This document shows positions 8,684 through 17,727 of a stretch of DNA of 64,000 nt, in pieces. The position numbers were made by a program, and so were the translations under genes. Source of the stretch: Hungatella hathewayi. GTDB lineage: Bacteria; Bacillota; Clostridia; Lachnospirales; Lachnospiraceae. The notes beneath the pieces were generated by a model, which was not told the DNA's origin, made no database searches, and worked only from the letters and a program-made list of their open reading frames with translations. The stretch covers positions 578,501 to 642,500 of the forward strand of contig CP102274.1 of assembly GCA_025149285.1 (NCBI GenBank), in the 5' to 3' direction. Numbering within the stretch: position 1 is the first letter of the stretch; the number at the start of each line of letters is the position of its first letter.

Positions 8684-9629
8684 GACAAGCTGGATAGATT
8701 TATACAAGAAATACGGGATCTACATCTTTTTAGTGGTGGTCTGTGCCTTCTTTTCCGTGGCGGCCCCCAATTTCCTGTCGGCATCCAATCTGATTAATAT
8801 TCTGCGGCAGGTATCCATGTTCGGAATTGTGGTAATCGGTGTTACCATGGTTATGATTGGTGGTGGAATGGATCTGTCCGTCGGAGGTCAGATGGCGGTT
8901 GTAGGGATGGTTGTCGGTTTTCTGCTGGTTAAGCTGAACCTGCCGATTCCGGTTACAGCTCTTGTTGGTATTCTGACGGGCATTGCGTTTGGCACGGTAA
9001 ACGGGATTGTAGCAATTAAGCTGAAAATCATGCCGATTATTGTTACGCTCTCCACAATGCTTATTTTGCAGGGCGTTGCCTACCTGATTACGGGCGGTTA
9101 TCCGATTACCGGGATGCCGAAGCCGTTTCTGATGCTGGGCCAGGGATATATCGGGCCGATTCCGATCCCGGTTATTATATTTGTATTGTTTATCCTGTTT
9201 GGCTGGATCGTGATGAATAAGACTTATCTGGGCCGTATGATCTACGCGCTGGGCGGGAATAAAGAGGCGGCCAGACTGGCGGGAATTAACGTGGATAAGC
9301 TGACGGTTATGGTGTATGCATTTGCAGGATTTGCGGCAAGTATTGCGGCACTTATTATGGTAGCCAGGACAAATGCTTCACAGCCGGGTGCAGGAAGTTC
9401 TTATCCGTTTGACTGTATGACGGCGGCGTGCCTGGGCGGAATCAGTATTGCAGGCGGCGAAGGCAAGATATCAGGAGCGGTGATAGGTGTTATTATTATC
9501 GGAGTTCTGGATAACGGGCTGGTGTTAATGGGCGTTAATTCCAACTTCCAGAGTGTAGTGAAAGGCATAATACTGCTGCTGGCCGTGGCAATTGACTGTT
9601 ATGAGGCGAAGAATAAGAAGAAAGCGTGA
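8670..9629 (+). CDS. Sugar ABC transporter permease (RbsC type)
   Basis: This 319-residue membrane protein has about ten hydrophobic segments and standard family landmarks: LINILRQVSMFGIVVIGVTMV near the N-terminus, GGGMDLSVGG, LGGNKEAARLAGIN as the coupling loop, and AACLGGISIAGGEGKISGA near the C-terminus. GGAGGAGAAGAA precedes the ATG inside the end of the ATPase gene, so the two are translationally coupled. Compared with the permease at 4884, this one keeps the canonical family motifs more closely. It should form the working importer together with the ATPase at 7181 and the lipoprotein at 5887. Confidence 0.94.
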   Translation: MEKTKTSWIDLYKKYGIYIFLVVVCAFFSVAAPNFLSASNLINILRQVSMFGIVVIGVTMVMIGGGMDLSVGGQMAVVGMVVGFLLVKLNLPIPVTALVGILTGIAFGTVNGIVAIKLKIMPIIVTLSTMLILQGVAYLITGGYPITGMPKPFLMLGQGYIGPIPIPVIIFVLFILFGWIVMNKTYLGRMIYALGGNKEAARLAGINVDKLTVMVYAFAGFAASIAALIMVARTNASQPGAGSSYPFDCMTAACLGGISIAGGEGKISGAVIGVIIIGVLDNGLVLMGVNSNFQSVVKGIILLLAVAIDCYEAKNKKKA

Positions 9630-9779
9630 GAACAGGATGTGAGAAAAGAGCATTAGAAAAGAGTGTGAAAAGCTGGTGTGAAAGGAGGGCGTGAGAGAAA
9701 AACGGGGGAGAAGGGAATAAGAAAAAGAAGCAGGAGAGAGAAATAAGAGAAAGAAATAAGAGAAAGGCGGTGGTTTTAT
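9630..9779 (+). other. Purine-rich intergenic tract
   Basis: These 150 bases are almost entirely G and A on the + strand, built from loosely repeated GAGAAA/AGAGAAA blocks, ending in the GGCGGTGG ribosome site of the next gene. No hairpin terminator was found after the permease gene. The strand bias could favour R-loop or triplex formation, but no function is shown. Confidence 0.6.
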
Positions 9780-10640
9780 ATGCTGAGCAGGAAGCTTCCG
9801 TTTTATGAGATAGAGAACGGAATTTATGAGATTGACGAGTTTGACTGCGTGAGTGTGTTCGTTATCGTGGGGGAAAAGAGGGCTCTCGTTGTGGATACAG
9901 GGACAGGGATTGGGGACCTGAAGTGGATAATTGAAGAGAAAATCACGGATAAACCGTATGATGTGGTACTGACTCATAATCATGGGGATCATACAGGCGG
10001 AGCCGGATTCTTTGATGAGGTGTGGATCCATGCAGCCGATATGGACTGGACCGGCGCAACGGCGCCGAGTGTGGAGTTTCGAAAGGATTATGCGGGAACG
10101 ATCAGGCGGAGAGAGAATAAGAATTACGATTATGATGTGGAGACGGACATTCGCCCGTGGGAGAAGATGCCAAAGCTAAACGAGATCACCGATGGCCAGG
10201 TGTTTGATCTCGGCGGACGCAGGGTGACTGCCTGGCACTGCCCGGGTCATACGGCCGGGGAGATGGTCTTTATCGATGACCTGACGAAGACGCTGCTGCT
10301 GGGCGACGCATGCAACTGCAATCTTCTTATGGGCCGAGGTTTTGGAAAAGATCCGCGGGATGAGATCCGAACAGCGAAGGAAGAACTTGAGCGTCTGATC
10401 TCTATGAAGGGGCAGTATGATCATTTCTATAATGCCCACCATGATTTCAGGGGCTTTGGACAGACTCTGTACGCGGATGCACTGGAGGATGCTGTGAAGT
10501 GTTTTGAGGGGATACTGGATGGAACCGCGAAGTTTGTGGAGGTGCCGGACAGTCTGTTTCTGGATAATCCGCCTAAGATAGCGGCGGAGTATGGGAAGGT
10601 ACAGATTTCTTATATGGAGGGGAGGATTGATGAGGTTTAG
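9780..10640 (+). CDS. Metallo-beta-lactamase-fold hydrolase
   Basis: This 286-residue soluble protein has the metal-binding motif HNHGDHTGG (around residues 66-74), the third-ligand region WHCPGHTAGEM, the aspartate in LLLGDACNCN, and a late histidine in FYNAHHDFRG. Together these are the complete set of zinc ligands of the MBL superfamily. There is no signal peptide, so it acts in the cytoplasm. The family includes glyoxalase II, lactonases and phosphodiesterases, and the sequence does not tell which. It follows the sugar importer after a purine-rich gap of 150 bases and is read in the same direction, but co-transcription is not established. Confidence 0.9.
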   Translation: MLSRKLPFYEIENGIYEIDEFDCVSVFVIVGEKRALVVDTGTGIGDLKWIIEEKITDKPYDVVLTHNHGDHTGGAGFFDEVWIHAADMDWTGATAPSVEFRKDYAGTIRRRENKNYDYDVETDIRPWEKMPKLNEITDGQVFDLGGRRVTAWHCPGHTAGEMVFIDDLTKTLLLGDACNCNLLMGRGFGKDPRDEIRTAKEELERLISMKGQYDHFYNAHHDFRGFGQTLYADALEDAVKCFEGILDGTAKFVEVPDSLFLDNPPKIAAEYGKVQISYMEGRIDEV

Positions 10641-10990
10641 GTTCGAACAAATCTGTTAATTTGTTTGTGTTTGATTGAAGGAAGGCATTCAAGGCATTCT
10701 GATTCTTTCGGTGTATGAAAGATCGGGGTGTCTTTTTTTTCTGTCTGAAAGGATTTGGTAACATGGAGGCAGCGGTATGAAGCAGACAATAAAGGATCGA
10801 GAACTGTGAAATTGACCGTTGGAGGCAAGTGTGATACGATTGGATTAATTAAAATTTATTTTTGGCAGAGGAGTTAGGAGAAGCGTTTTTGATATAGGAT
10901 TGATGCAGAATGGAAGGAATCACGTAAGGCTGACTGGTAAGTACTAAGGGGAAGAATACAAAGCAGAAACGGGAGGGGGAAACGGGGAGG
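10641..10990. other. Gene-free stretch
   Basis: About 350 bases with no convincing gene. A T8 run at 10733-10740 follows a weak stem and may end the upstream transcript. The last 20 bases (GGAGGGGGAAACGGGGAGG) look like ribosome-site sequence for the broken metallophosphoesterase that follows. Confidence 0.5.
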
Positions 10991-11738
10991 ATTTATGTAA
11001 CTGGAGACTGTCATGGCGATTACCGCCGTTTTCGTGCGGATATATTTCCTGAGCAGAAGGAAATATATCCGCACGAAAGATGATTTTGTGATTATCTGCG
11101 GTGATTTTGGATTCTGGGATGAATCGGGCGAACAGAAATACTGGAGAAAGTGGCTGTCTCACAAACCATTTACAACCCTGTGGGTGGATGGGAACCACGA
11201 AAATTATGATCTTTTGAAGACTTATCCGGTGGAACAGTGGAAGGGGGGAAACGTGCAGTTTATTGCGCCTGATATCATTCATCTGATGCGGGGGCAAATA
11301 TTTGAAATTGAAGGGCTGCGCTTCTTTACATTCGGAGGCGCTAGGAGCCATGACATCTCCGGCGGCATTTTAGAACTCGATGATCTGGAGTTTAAACGGA
11401 AGAAAAAGGAACTGGATCACGGCTGGGAACCGTACCGCATCAACCACCTGTCCTGGTGGAAGGAGGAGATGCCGGATAAAAATGAATTCGAGGAAGGACT
11501 TCGAAGTCTGGATCGGTGCGGCTGGAACGTAGATATTATTGTAAGTCATTGCTGTGCCTCCTCGATTCAACAGGAGGTCTGCGGCGACAGATGTGAGAAG
11601 GATGAACTGACAGAGTATTTTGAGATGATCATGGGGCGGTGTGAGTTTGGAAAATGGCTGTTTGGACATTATCATGAGAATCGGAATGTGGGGAAGAGGT
11701 TTGCGGTGTTGTATGAGCAGATTGTTAGGGTTGTGTGA
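10991..11738 (+). pseudogene. Metallophosphoesterase, frameshifted and lacking a proper start
   Basis: The calcineurin-type fold is split over two frames. The first metal motif (IYVTGDCHGD, with RRFRADIFPEQKE after it) is read from 10991 and meets a TGA near 11081. The rest (DDFVIICGDFGFWD, then the GNHEN motif, later SHCCASS and LFGHYHEN) is read in a different frame up to 11738. No ATG, GTG or TTG precedes the first part in its frame back to a stop at 10931. The frame at 11013-11738 begins with ATG and a GGAG site, and would give a 241-residue protein, but one without the first metal-binding motif. The break coincides with a perfect inverted repeat. Most likely a recent pseudogene; a truncated product cannot be excluded. 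Confidence 0.75.
11030..11078. repeat. 21-bp perfect inverted repeat at the frameshift
   Basis: Bases 11030-11050 and 11058-11078 are exact reverse complements with the seven-base loop GAGCAGA. The right arm sits exactly where the metallophosphoesterase reading frame breaks, so it may have been copied from the left arm during replication. Confidence 0.92.
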
Positions 11739-11805
11739 GGAGAGATTTCCGGAGATGGGGGAGTTTAGAAAAGGGAAGGAATGGACGTGTGTGAAGGGAT
11801 TTTAT

Positions 11806-11834
11806 TTGATTCTCCGGAATAGAGGCATTATAAT
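11806..11834 (+). promoter_or_regulatory. Sigma-A type promoter for the methyltransferase-helicase pair
   Basis: TTGATT (11806-11811) and a perfect TATAAT (11829-11834) are separated by 17 bases. The site lies about 100 bases before the methyltransferase gene. Confidence 0.65.
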
Positions 11835-11938
11835 TAAAACATATGAATCAAAAATCTGAAATAGCTTTGGAATATTAGAAAAAGAGCCAGTATTATAACG
11901 GAGGTTACAGTCGGAAAGAAAGGAATCAGAAGCTTGTT

Positions 11939-12568
11939 ATGGAGATGGATCATGTAAAAGAGAATGGGGCAGCAGACCTCACTTTAGACTATTATAATAA
12001 GAACGCATCAGAATTTTGCTCTGGAACTAAAAATATAGCCTTTTCAGAACATCAGAATATTTTCCTGAGCTGCCTTGCGCCTCAGGGGAGTATTTTAGAT
12101 TTTGGCTGTGGATCAGGGCGGGACAGTAAGGCATTTTTGGATCGTGGGTATGATGTGGAGTCAATGGATGGATCGGAAGCGTTGTGCAGACTGGCCTCCA
12201 AAACGATTGGTAAAGAGGTGAAGTTCCGTAAATTTCAGGAATTGGAAGGGAAGGACTTATACGATGGAGTTTGGGCATGCGCTTCCATACTGCATCTGAG
12301 CATGGCAGATCTGGAAGATGTAATGAAGCGAATTTATCAGGCTCTAAAACCAAAAAGCATTTTGTATGCCTCATTTAAGTATGGGGAGTATGAAGGGATT
12401 CGTAATGGGCGGTATTTTAATGATATGACAGAGAAAAAGATGGAATTACTGCTCCAAAGGCTGGGACTTTTTAAAATAGAGAAAATGTGGCGGACATCAG
12501 ATGTACGACCGGGAAGAAGTGAAGAAAAATGGTTGAACTTACTTTTAAAAACGAAAAAACAGGATTAA
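11939..12568 (+). CDS. Class I SAM-dependent methyltransferase
   Basis: The 209-residue protein has the SAM-binding motif I ILDFGCGSGRDSKAFL (about residues 46-60), the acidic motif II at the end of the next strand (VESMDGSEALC), and motif IV region DGVWACASILHLSM. This is the methyltransferase type 11/12 fold seen in TehB-like and small-molecule or protein methyltransferases; no DNA methyltransferase signature (NPPY or PCQ) is present. An alternative ATG at 11945 is equally possible. The gene overlaps the next helicase gene by 40 bases, which points to coupled translation and a shared task. The substrate cannot be told. Confidence 0.85.
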   Translation: MEMDHVKENGAADLTLDYYNKNASEFCSGTKNIAFSEHQNIFLSCLAPQGSILDFGCGSGRDSKAFLDRGYDVESMDGSEALCRLASKTIGKEVKFRKFQELEGKDLYDGVWACASILHLSMADLEDVMKRIYQALKPKSILYASFKYGEYEGIRNGRYFNDMTEKKMELLLQRLGLFKIEKMWRTSDVRPGRSEEKWLNLLLKTKKQD

Positions 12569-15000
12569 CGCAGACACTTGAGTTTCAGGGAAATGCGATA
12601 ACTGGTGACGGGAATTATTTATATTCCCGTTTGAAGCCATGTTTCCAAAAGGCACAGAAAATTGATATTATAGTATCTTTCCTGATGGAATCGGGAGTAA
12701 AATTGTTGGTAAATGACATAAAAGCCGCTGTGGAACGCGGAGCTAGGGTACGGATACTGACAGGCAATTACTTAAATATCACCCAGCCAGCTGCTTTATA
12801 TATGCTGAGAAGAGAACTGGGAGATGCGGTATCGGTACGGTTTTATAATGTACCGAACAAATCATTTCATCCAAAAGCATACATATTCCATTATGATGAT
12901 AAGGGTGAAATATATATCGGTTCATCCAATGTTTCATTCAGTGCATTGACAACAGGGATTGAATGGAATTATTGTTTTGACAGCAAAATGCATCCGGAGG
13001 ATTTTGAACATTTTTATAACACATTTGAAGATCTGTATGAGAATTACGCTTATGAAATAACAGATGAAACATTAAAGGAGTATTCTAGGAAGTGGAAGAA
13101 GCCAAACGTACAAAAGGATCTGGAGGCATATGATACAGAAGGCGGCAGAGAAGAACCGGAGACCGTTCAGCCCAGAGGGGCCCAGATTGAAGCATTGTAT
13201 CATTTGGAGAAGAGCCGCAAAGAGGGCTGGGATAAGGGGATCACGGTAATACCAACAGGTGTGGGTAAGACCATTCTTGCAGCGTTTGATTCAAAAAATT
13301 ATAAAAGAGTGTTGTTTGTGGCACACAGAGAAGAGATCCTGATTCAGGCGGAAGAGGCGTTTCGGAAAGTAAGAGGCGACGGCAAGTACGGTTTTTTCTA
13401 TGGGGATAAGAAAGACGACGACTGCGAGGTTTTATTTGCAACGGTGCAGACTTTGGGAAAATCAGAGTATTTATGTGATAAATGGTTTCCAAGAGACTAC
13501 TTTGATTATATTGTTGTGGATGAATTTCACCATGCTGCAGCAGATACCTATAAGCGGATTATCAGATATTTCACACCGGACTTTCTTTTGGGACTTACGG
13601 CAACACCGGATCGTCTGGATGATAAAAATATTTATGAGATCTGCGATTATAACGTGGTTTACGATGTTCGTTTAAAGGAGGCTGTGAATAAAGGATGGCT
13701 GGTGCCGTTCCGTTATTACGGGATTTATGACGGTACGGTAAATTATGATGGCATTTCGTACGCACACGGTAAGTATGACGAAGAAGAATTGGAAAAAGAA
13801 CTGATGATTCCTCAAAGGGGGGATCTGGTTTACCATAACTACTCAAAGTATAATTGTAAGCGTGCCCTTGCATTCTGTTCTACGAAAAAACACGCGGAAT
13901 ATATGGCGGAGTTTTTTCAAAATAGAGGGGTAAGGGCGGCCGCTGTGTACAGTGGAACTGACGGAGAGTATAATCTGGACAGAAAGGAGGCGTTGGAAGA
14001 ACTCAAGGATGGCAGGCTGCAGATTATTTTCTCGGTCGATATGTTTAATGAAGGACTTGATGTAAAAAACATTGATATGGTGCTGTTTTTACGGCCGACA
14101 CAGTCGCCTGCCGTATTTTTGCAGCAGTTGGGACGCGGTCTTAGAACTGCGGAAGGTAAAAGTTATTTAACGGTCCTGGACTTTATTGGTAATTATAGGA
14201 AAGCAAACCTTCTGCCGTTTTTGCTGAGCGGACAGAAGTATCAGAAAGAGATGGCAAGAAGCAATTCAATGTCAGATTATGAGATGCCGGATGACTGCAT
14301 GATCGATCTCGATTTTCAGATTGTTGACCTGTTTAAGAGACAGGCCGAACAGGAAATGTCAACAAAAGACAAGGTGAACGAACAGTTTGAAAAGGTTCGT
14401 CAGCTTGTATCCTGTGAATTCCAGCGTTCGGTGCCGACCAGAGTCGATTTATTTACCTATATGGACACCGATGTTCAGGATGCACTGAAACGAAATATGA
14501 GATATTCTCCAGTTCCGAATTACCTGAAGTTCCTTGCTGAGAAAAACTTGCTTAATGAGGATGAAAAGAAGCTTCTGAATGGAAAAGGAGCGGAATTTAT
14601 CAATATGGTAGAGACAACGAGGATGCAGAAATCGTATAAGATGCCGTTGCTTCTGGCGTTTTGCCGGGATGGAAAGTTTAAGACGGTTGTGAATGAAAAT
14701 GATATTTATTACAGCTTTCAGACGTATTATGAACGGGGCGGGTATAAGGTGGACATGATCAAAGATCAGTCATCAGCCGGGTTTATGACGTGGGGGAAGA
14801 AGGAGTGGGTGAAACTGGCGGTCATGAATCCTGTGAAGTTTATGTTAAATAGTCATCCAGACTGCTTTAAGAAGGTGGATAATGGGGTGATTGGACTTGT
14901 GGAAGGAATGGAAGAGGTTGTGGAGAATGAGGCGTTTGTGAGACATGTGGTGGATGCTGTGGAGTGGCGGTCAGTAAGGTATTTTGCGGAAAAATATTGA
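12529..15000 (+). CDS. PLD-domain plus superfamily-2 DEAD/DEAH helicase fusion
   Basis: Residues 1-185 form a phospholipase-D-like nuclease domain with one HxK motif (FHPKAYIFHYDDKGEIYIGSSN). Residues about 210-390 are a helicase lobe with Walker A IPTGVGKT, DEFHH in place of DEAH, and LTATPDR. The second lobe carries FSVDMFNEGLDVK and motif VI QQLGRGLR. The final 250 residues are alpha-helical and resemble the DUF3427-type tail common to this architecture. At 823 residues it is shorter than many relatives (about 950-1000). Proteins of this layout are frequent in prokaryotic defence islands, and this one adjoins such an island. ATP-driven DNA movement with nicking or cleavage is the likely activity, by family knowledge. 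Confidence 0.9.
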   Translation: MVELTFKNEKTGLTQTLEFQGNAITGDGNYLYSRLKPCFQKAQKIDIIVSFLMESGVKLLVNDIKAAVERGARVRILTGNYLNITQPAALYMLRRELGDAVSVRFYNVPNKSFHPKAYIFHYDDKGEIYIGSSNVSFSALTTGIEWNYCFDSKMHPEDFEHFYNTFEDLYENYAYEITDETLKEYSRKWKKPNVQKDLEAYDTEGGREEPETVQPRGAQIEALYHLEKSRKEGWDKGITVIPTGVGKTILAAFDSKNYKRVLFVAHREEILIQAEEAFRKVRGDGKYGFFYGDKKDDDCEVLFATVQTLGKSEYLCDKWFPRDYFDYIVVDEFHHAAADTYKRIIRYFTPDFLLGLTATPDRLDDKNIYEICDYNVVYDVRLKEAVNKGWLVPFRYYGIYDGTVNYDGISYAHGKYDEEELEKELMIPQRGDLVYHNYSKYNCKRALAFCSTKKHAEYMAEFFQNRGVRAAAVYSGTDGEYNLDRKEALEELKDGRLQIIFSVDMFNEGLDVKNIDMVLFLRPTQSPAVFLQQLGRGLRTAEGKSYLTVLDFIGNYRKANLLPFLLSGQKYQKEMARSNSMSDYEMPDDCMIDLDFQIVDLFKRQAEQEMSTKDKVNEQFEKVRQLVSCEFQRSVPTRVDLFTYMDTDVQDALKRNMRYSPVPNYLKFLAEKNLLNEDEKKLLNGKGAEFINMVETTRMQKSYKMPLLLAFCRDGKFKTVVNENDIYYSFQTYYERGGYKVDMIKDQSSAGFMTWGKKEWVKLAVMNPVKFMLNSHPDCFKKVDNGVIGLVEGMEEVVENEAFVRHVVDAVEWRSVRYFAEKY

Positions 15001-15573
15001 AATAATGCATGATTATTTGAGATATATAATGGAGTTCTGCTAAAAGTTTTGAAATAAAAAGTTGAAAATTCAATTTTACAGAATATTTTTTGCGACTAGA
15101 GTAGTGTGTACAGATTTATGAGGGGAATATGGCAGACAGAGGTAATTGATAGTTACAAGTCTTTCCTTTAGGGTATAGTCATTATAACCGTAAAGAACAT
15201 TTGGATTTTTCGTCTGTTGTCTGCAAAGTAAACTTATTTTTAGTACTCTTAATGGAACCACCAATTGTCTCTCCTTATGTGGCAAAAAGATATACAGTAA
15301 AATAATAACAGAGTGCCGTAAACTTAACTGCAAAATACCATTGTGGATAGAATTAACAACAAATATTATGATTTTTAGCATACACAAGAATATACTAAGA
15401 AACTAAAAGTACTTGGCTGAGAAGCTTTTGCAGTTACTACATTGTGGTAATAAGTTTAAAAAAATATATAAAGCTTGATTGATGAAATATATGACTTTTG
15501 GGATTTTGTTTTCTAGATTCCTCAATACAGTTTATTATGTTCATGATTTGTCCAGAAAAAATTATATTAAATA
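15001..15573. other. AT-rich gene-free stretch at the edge of the defence island
   Basis: Nearly 575 bases with a clear fall in GC compared with the DNA to the left. A minus-strand frame at 15076-15387 (103 codons) lacks a ribosome site and any recognisable motif, so it is not called. The change in composition probably marks the left boundary of imported DNA. No integrase, transposase or att-like repeat was seen. Confidence 0.6.
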
Positions 15574-15631
15574 TTGAAAAAAAGCAATATGGTGATATAA
15601 TTATAAATAAATAAATTTATTTATAATTATA
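15574..15631 (+). promoter_or_regulatory. Promoter with overlapping 36-bp palindromic operator for the XRE controller
   Basis: TTGAAA (15574-15579) and TATAAT (15596-15601) are 16 bases apart. The TATAAT is the start of a perfect palindrome: TATAATTATAAATAAAT at 15596-15612, two bases AA, and the exact reverse complement at 15615-15631. The ribosome site AAGGGGGGGAG follows at once. A regulator bound here would cover the -10 box, so autorepression by the XRE protein is the simple reading. Confidence 0.75.
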
Positions 15632-15643
15632 AGGGGGGGAGAC

Positions 15644-16006
15644 ATGGGATTTGGGTCTTATTTTAGAGATCTGAGAATGGAAAAACAGGTTACTCAGAAA
15701 CAGATAGCTGATATTATTAATAAAAAGCCTATGCTGGTGAGTAATGTTGAAAATGGTAAAAATGGTCCATTTTCAGACAATGATTTGAAAAAAATAGTCA
15801 CTTTTTTAGAATTATCTAAAGAGGAGGAACGGCAGTTATATAAAGAAGTTGCAAAGGCGAGAGGGAAACTTCCGCAGGAAATGCAAACATATATTATAAA
15901 AAATGATGAAGCGTATTACCTGCTCGAAATGCTTGCAAGAAATAAGCTTGGAAGAGAGTCTTTGTCTCAAATAATACAAATGGTGGAGGAGCAGGTATTA
16001 TGTTAA
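15644..16006 (+). CDS. XRE-family helix-turn-helix regulator, likely restriction-modification controller
   Basis: The 120-residue protein begins with a Cro/C1-type helix-turn-helix domain (about residues 5-62; MEKQVTQKQIADIINKKPMLVSNVENG is the helix-turn-helix itself). A helical tail of about 50 residues follows, probably for dimer formation. It overlaps the cytosine methyltransferase gene by seven bases, the position classic C proteins take in type II restriction-modification operons, although it is longer than those (about 80 residues). A long palindrome overlies its own promoter. I infer that it tunes expression of the methyltransferase and perhaps of the downstream nuclease genes. Confidence 0.88.
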   Translation: MGFGSYFRDLRMEKQVTQKQIADIINKKPMLVSNVENGKNGPFSDNDLKKIVTFLELSKEEERQLYKEVAKARGKLPQEMQTYIIKNDEAYYLLEMLARNKLGRESLSQIIQMVEEQVLC

Positions 16007-17565
16007 AAACAATCGATTTGTTTGCTGGGGCAGGGGGACTTAGCTATGGGTTTGAGTCGACAGGTGAGTTCTTGATTGTGGCTGCGGCAGAAAATAATAA
16101 AAATGCTAGAAAAACATATATTGAAAATCATAAAGGACGTAATGATATCAGAATGATTCCTGATGTTAGGGGGTATGATTTTTCAGCTCTTGCATCTGAA
16201 TTTGACGGAATAGACGTGGTCATAGGAGGACCGCCGTGCCAAGGATTTTCAAATGCAAACCGGCAGAAGAATCATATTATAAGTATGAATAACTCTCTGG
16301 TGAAAGAGTTCTTCCGTGCTATAAGGGAAATTCGTCCCAAAGCCTTTGTTATGGAAAATGTAAGTATGCTATCATCGGAGACACATAGATTCTATGATTC
16401 AACAATAGATCATGGTATTGTGACAGCACTTGGAGTCAAAATGAGAGAAGATGAGTTGGTGTTGTCTGATTCTGATTATAATGGGTATAACCTCATGAAT
16501 ATTATTGAAGCAGATGAGGTTGTGAATTACAAGATTTCTGATGAATTGTTCCAGTTGCTATATGTACTGTATAAAAATAGGAATAATGAAGAAAGGCTTC
16601 CTAAGTATATAGACAACAAATCAAAGTTAATTATTGATAGAATTGCTTCTCAGACAGAAGAGGTGAAAAATAATCTTGACTTTTTAGGCCGGATAGCTCA
16701 TCTGATTAATACGGAACAGATTAAAAAATGTTTTACTGAGCTAGGACAGTTTATTAAGTTTCAAAAAACATTTCGTCTTAAGGAAGAATTGGATTCTAAC
16801 AAAATAATATATGAAATAGAAAGCGATCCGGAAACAGGAAAGTTAATTGCTCGAGTAAAGTCCTATTCTGTTATTGAATATGTAAATAAAATATTAGGGG
16901 ATGATTATAAAAAAAATAATGAGGTGGTTAACTCTTTATGGTTTGGAGTTCCTCAGGAGCGAAGAAGATTTATAATGATCGGAGTTCGTTCAGATATTAT
17001 GCAACAGGAAGAAATAGAGATGCCAAAGGATAGTGGTGTAAAGATTGTTACGGTGGGGCAAGCAATTGAAGATTTAAAAGATTATGATACTAATGAAGAT
17101 GATAATGAGCCAGAAAAGATCCTATATACTCCCAGTATGGAAAAACTATCTGATTATGCCATAATTATGAGAGAAGGCTCTGTGGGTATCAGTAATCATA
17201 TTGTTCCAAAGAGTAGAGATAAAGCAAAGGCAAGGTTTTCGGCACTCAAAGAAGGTGAAAATTTTCATAATTTGGATAGTGGACTGAAAGATAATTATGC
17301 TGTACCAGAAAGAACACAAAACAGTATTTATTTACGATTGGATAGTAATAGACCGAGTGGAACTGTGATAAATGTTCGAAAGTCGATGTGGATCCATCCA
17401 ACTATAGATCGTGCAATAAGTGTTAGAGAGGCAGCAAGATTACAATCTTTTCCTGATCGTTTTGTTTTTAAAGGGACAAAGGATGCACAATATCAACAAG
17501 TAGGGAATGCAGTTCCACCGTTAATGGCAAAGGGAATTGCCGAAGTAGTTCTAAAATATTTATAA
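16000..17565 (+). CDS. DNA (cytosine-5) methyltransferase with a large internal insertion
   Basis: The 521-residue protein shows the ordered C5 methyltransferase motifs: I (IDLFAGAGGLSYGFE), IV with catalytic Cys80 (GGPPCQGFS), VI (MENV, Glu119), VIII (PQERRRFIMIG, near residue 310) and X (QVGNAVPPLMAKGIA). The gap between motifs VI and VIII is about 190 residues, against about 40 in small family members; the insert is helical and charged. The target-recognition segment between VIII and IX cannot be decoded into a sequence specificity. It should protect self DNA in the system formed with the GHKL ATPase, HNH and Vsr-like nucleases downstream. Its stop codon lies in the stem of a terminator hairpin. 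Confidence 0.94.
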   Translation: MLKTIDLFAGAGGLSYGFESTGEFLIVAAAENNKNARKTYIENHKGRNDIRMIPDVRGYDFSALASEFDGIDVVIGGPPCQGFSNANRQKNHIISMNNSLVKEFFRAIREIRPKAFVMENVSMLSSETHRFYDSTIDHGIVTALGVKMREDELVLSDSDYNGYNLMNIIEADEVVNYKISDELFQLLYVLYKNRNNEERLPKYIDNKSKLIIDRIASQTEEVKNNLDFLGRIAHLINTEQIKKCFTELGQFIKFQKTFRLKEELDSNKIIYEIESDPETGKLIARVKSYSVIEYVNKILGDDYKKNNEVVNSLWFGVPQERRRFIMIGVRSDIMQQEEIEMPKDSGVKIVTVGQAIEDLKDYDTNEDDNEPEKILYTPSMEKLSDYAIIMREGSVGISNHIVPKSRDKAKARFSALKEGENFHNLDSGLKDNYAVPERTQNSIYLRLDSNRPSGTVINVRKSMWIHPTIDRAISVREAARLQSFPDRFVFKGTKDAQYQQVGNAVPPLMAKGIAEVVLKYL

Positions 17566-17600
17566 AATTAGCGCAGGAAACAATACCTGCGCTAATTTTA
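17563..17600. terminator. Strong terminator after the cytosine methyltransferase
   Basis: A 15-base-pair perfect stem (17563-17577 with 17586-17600; core GCGCAGG/CCTGCGC) encloses the loop AAACAATA and is followed by TTTG. It begins at the methyltransferase stop codon and separates the modification half of the island from the effector half. Confidence 0.88.
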
Positions 17601-17727
17601 TTTGAAAAATAATTTGCAATTAAAATAAATACATATAATATTATTCTGCAGAATTACATAAATGAAATACAAAAAATGAACTGTATATGAAAAATACTAT
17701 TATTATTTTAAAAATACTATAAAACAC

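Noticed and set aside
15076..15387. Minus-strand gene of 103 codons
   Set aside because: No ribosome site, no recognisable motif, and AT-rich DNA produces such frames by chance.
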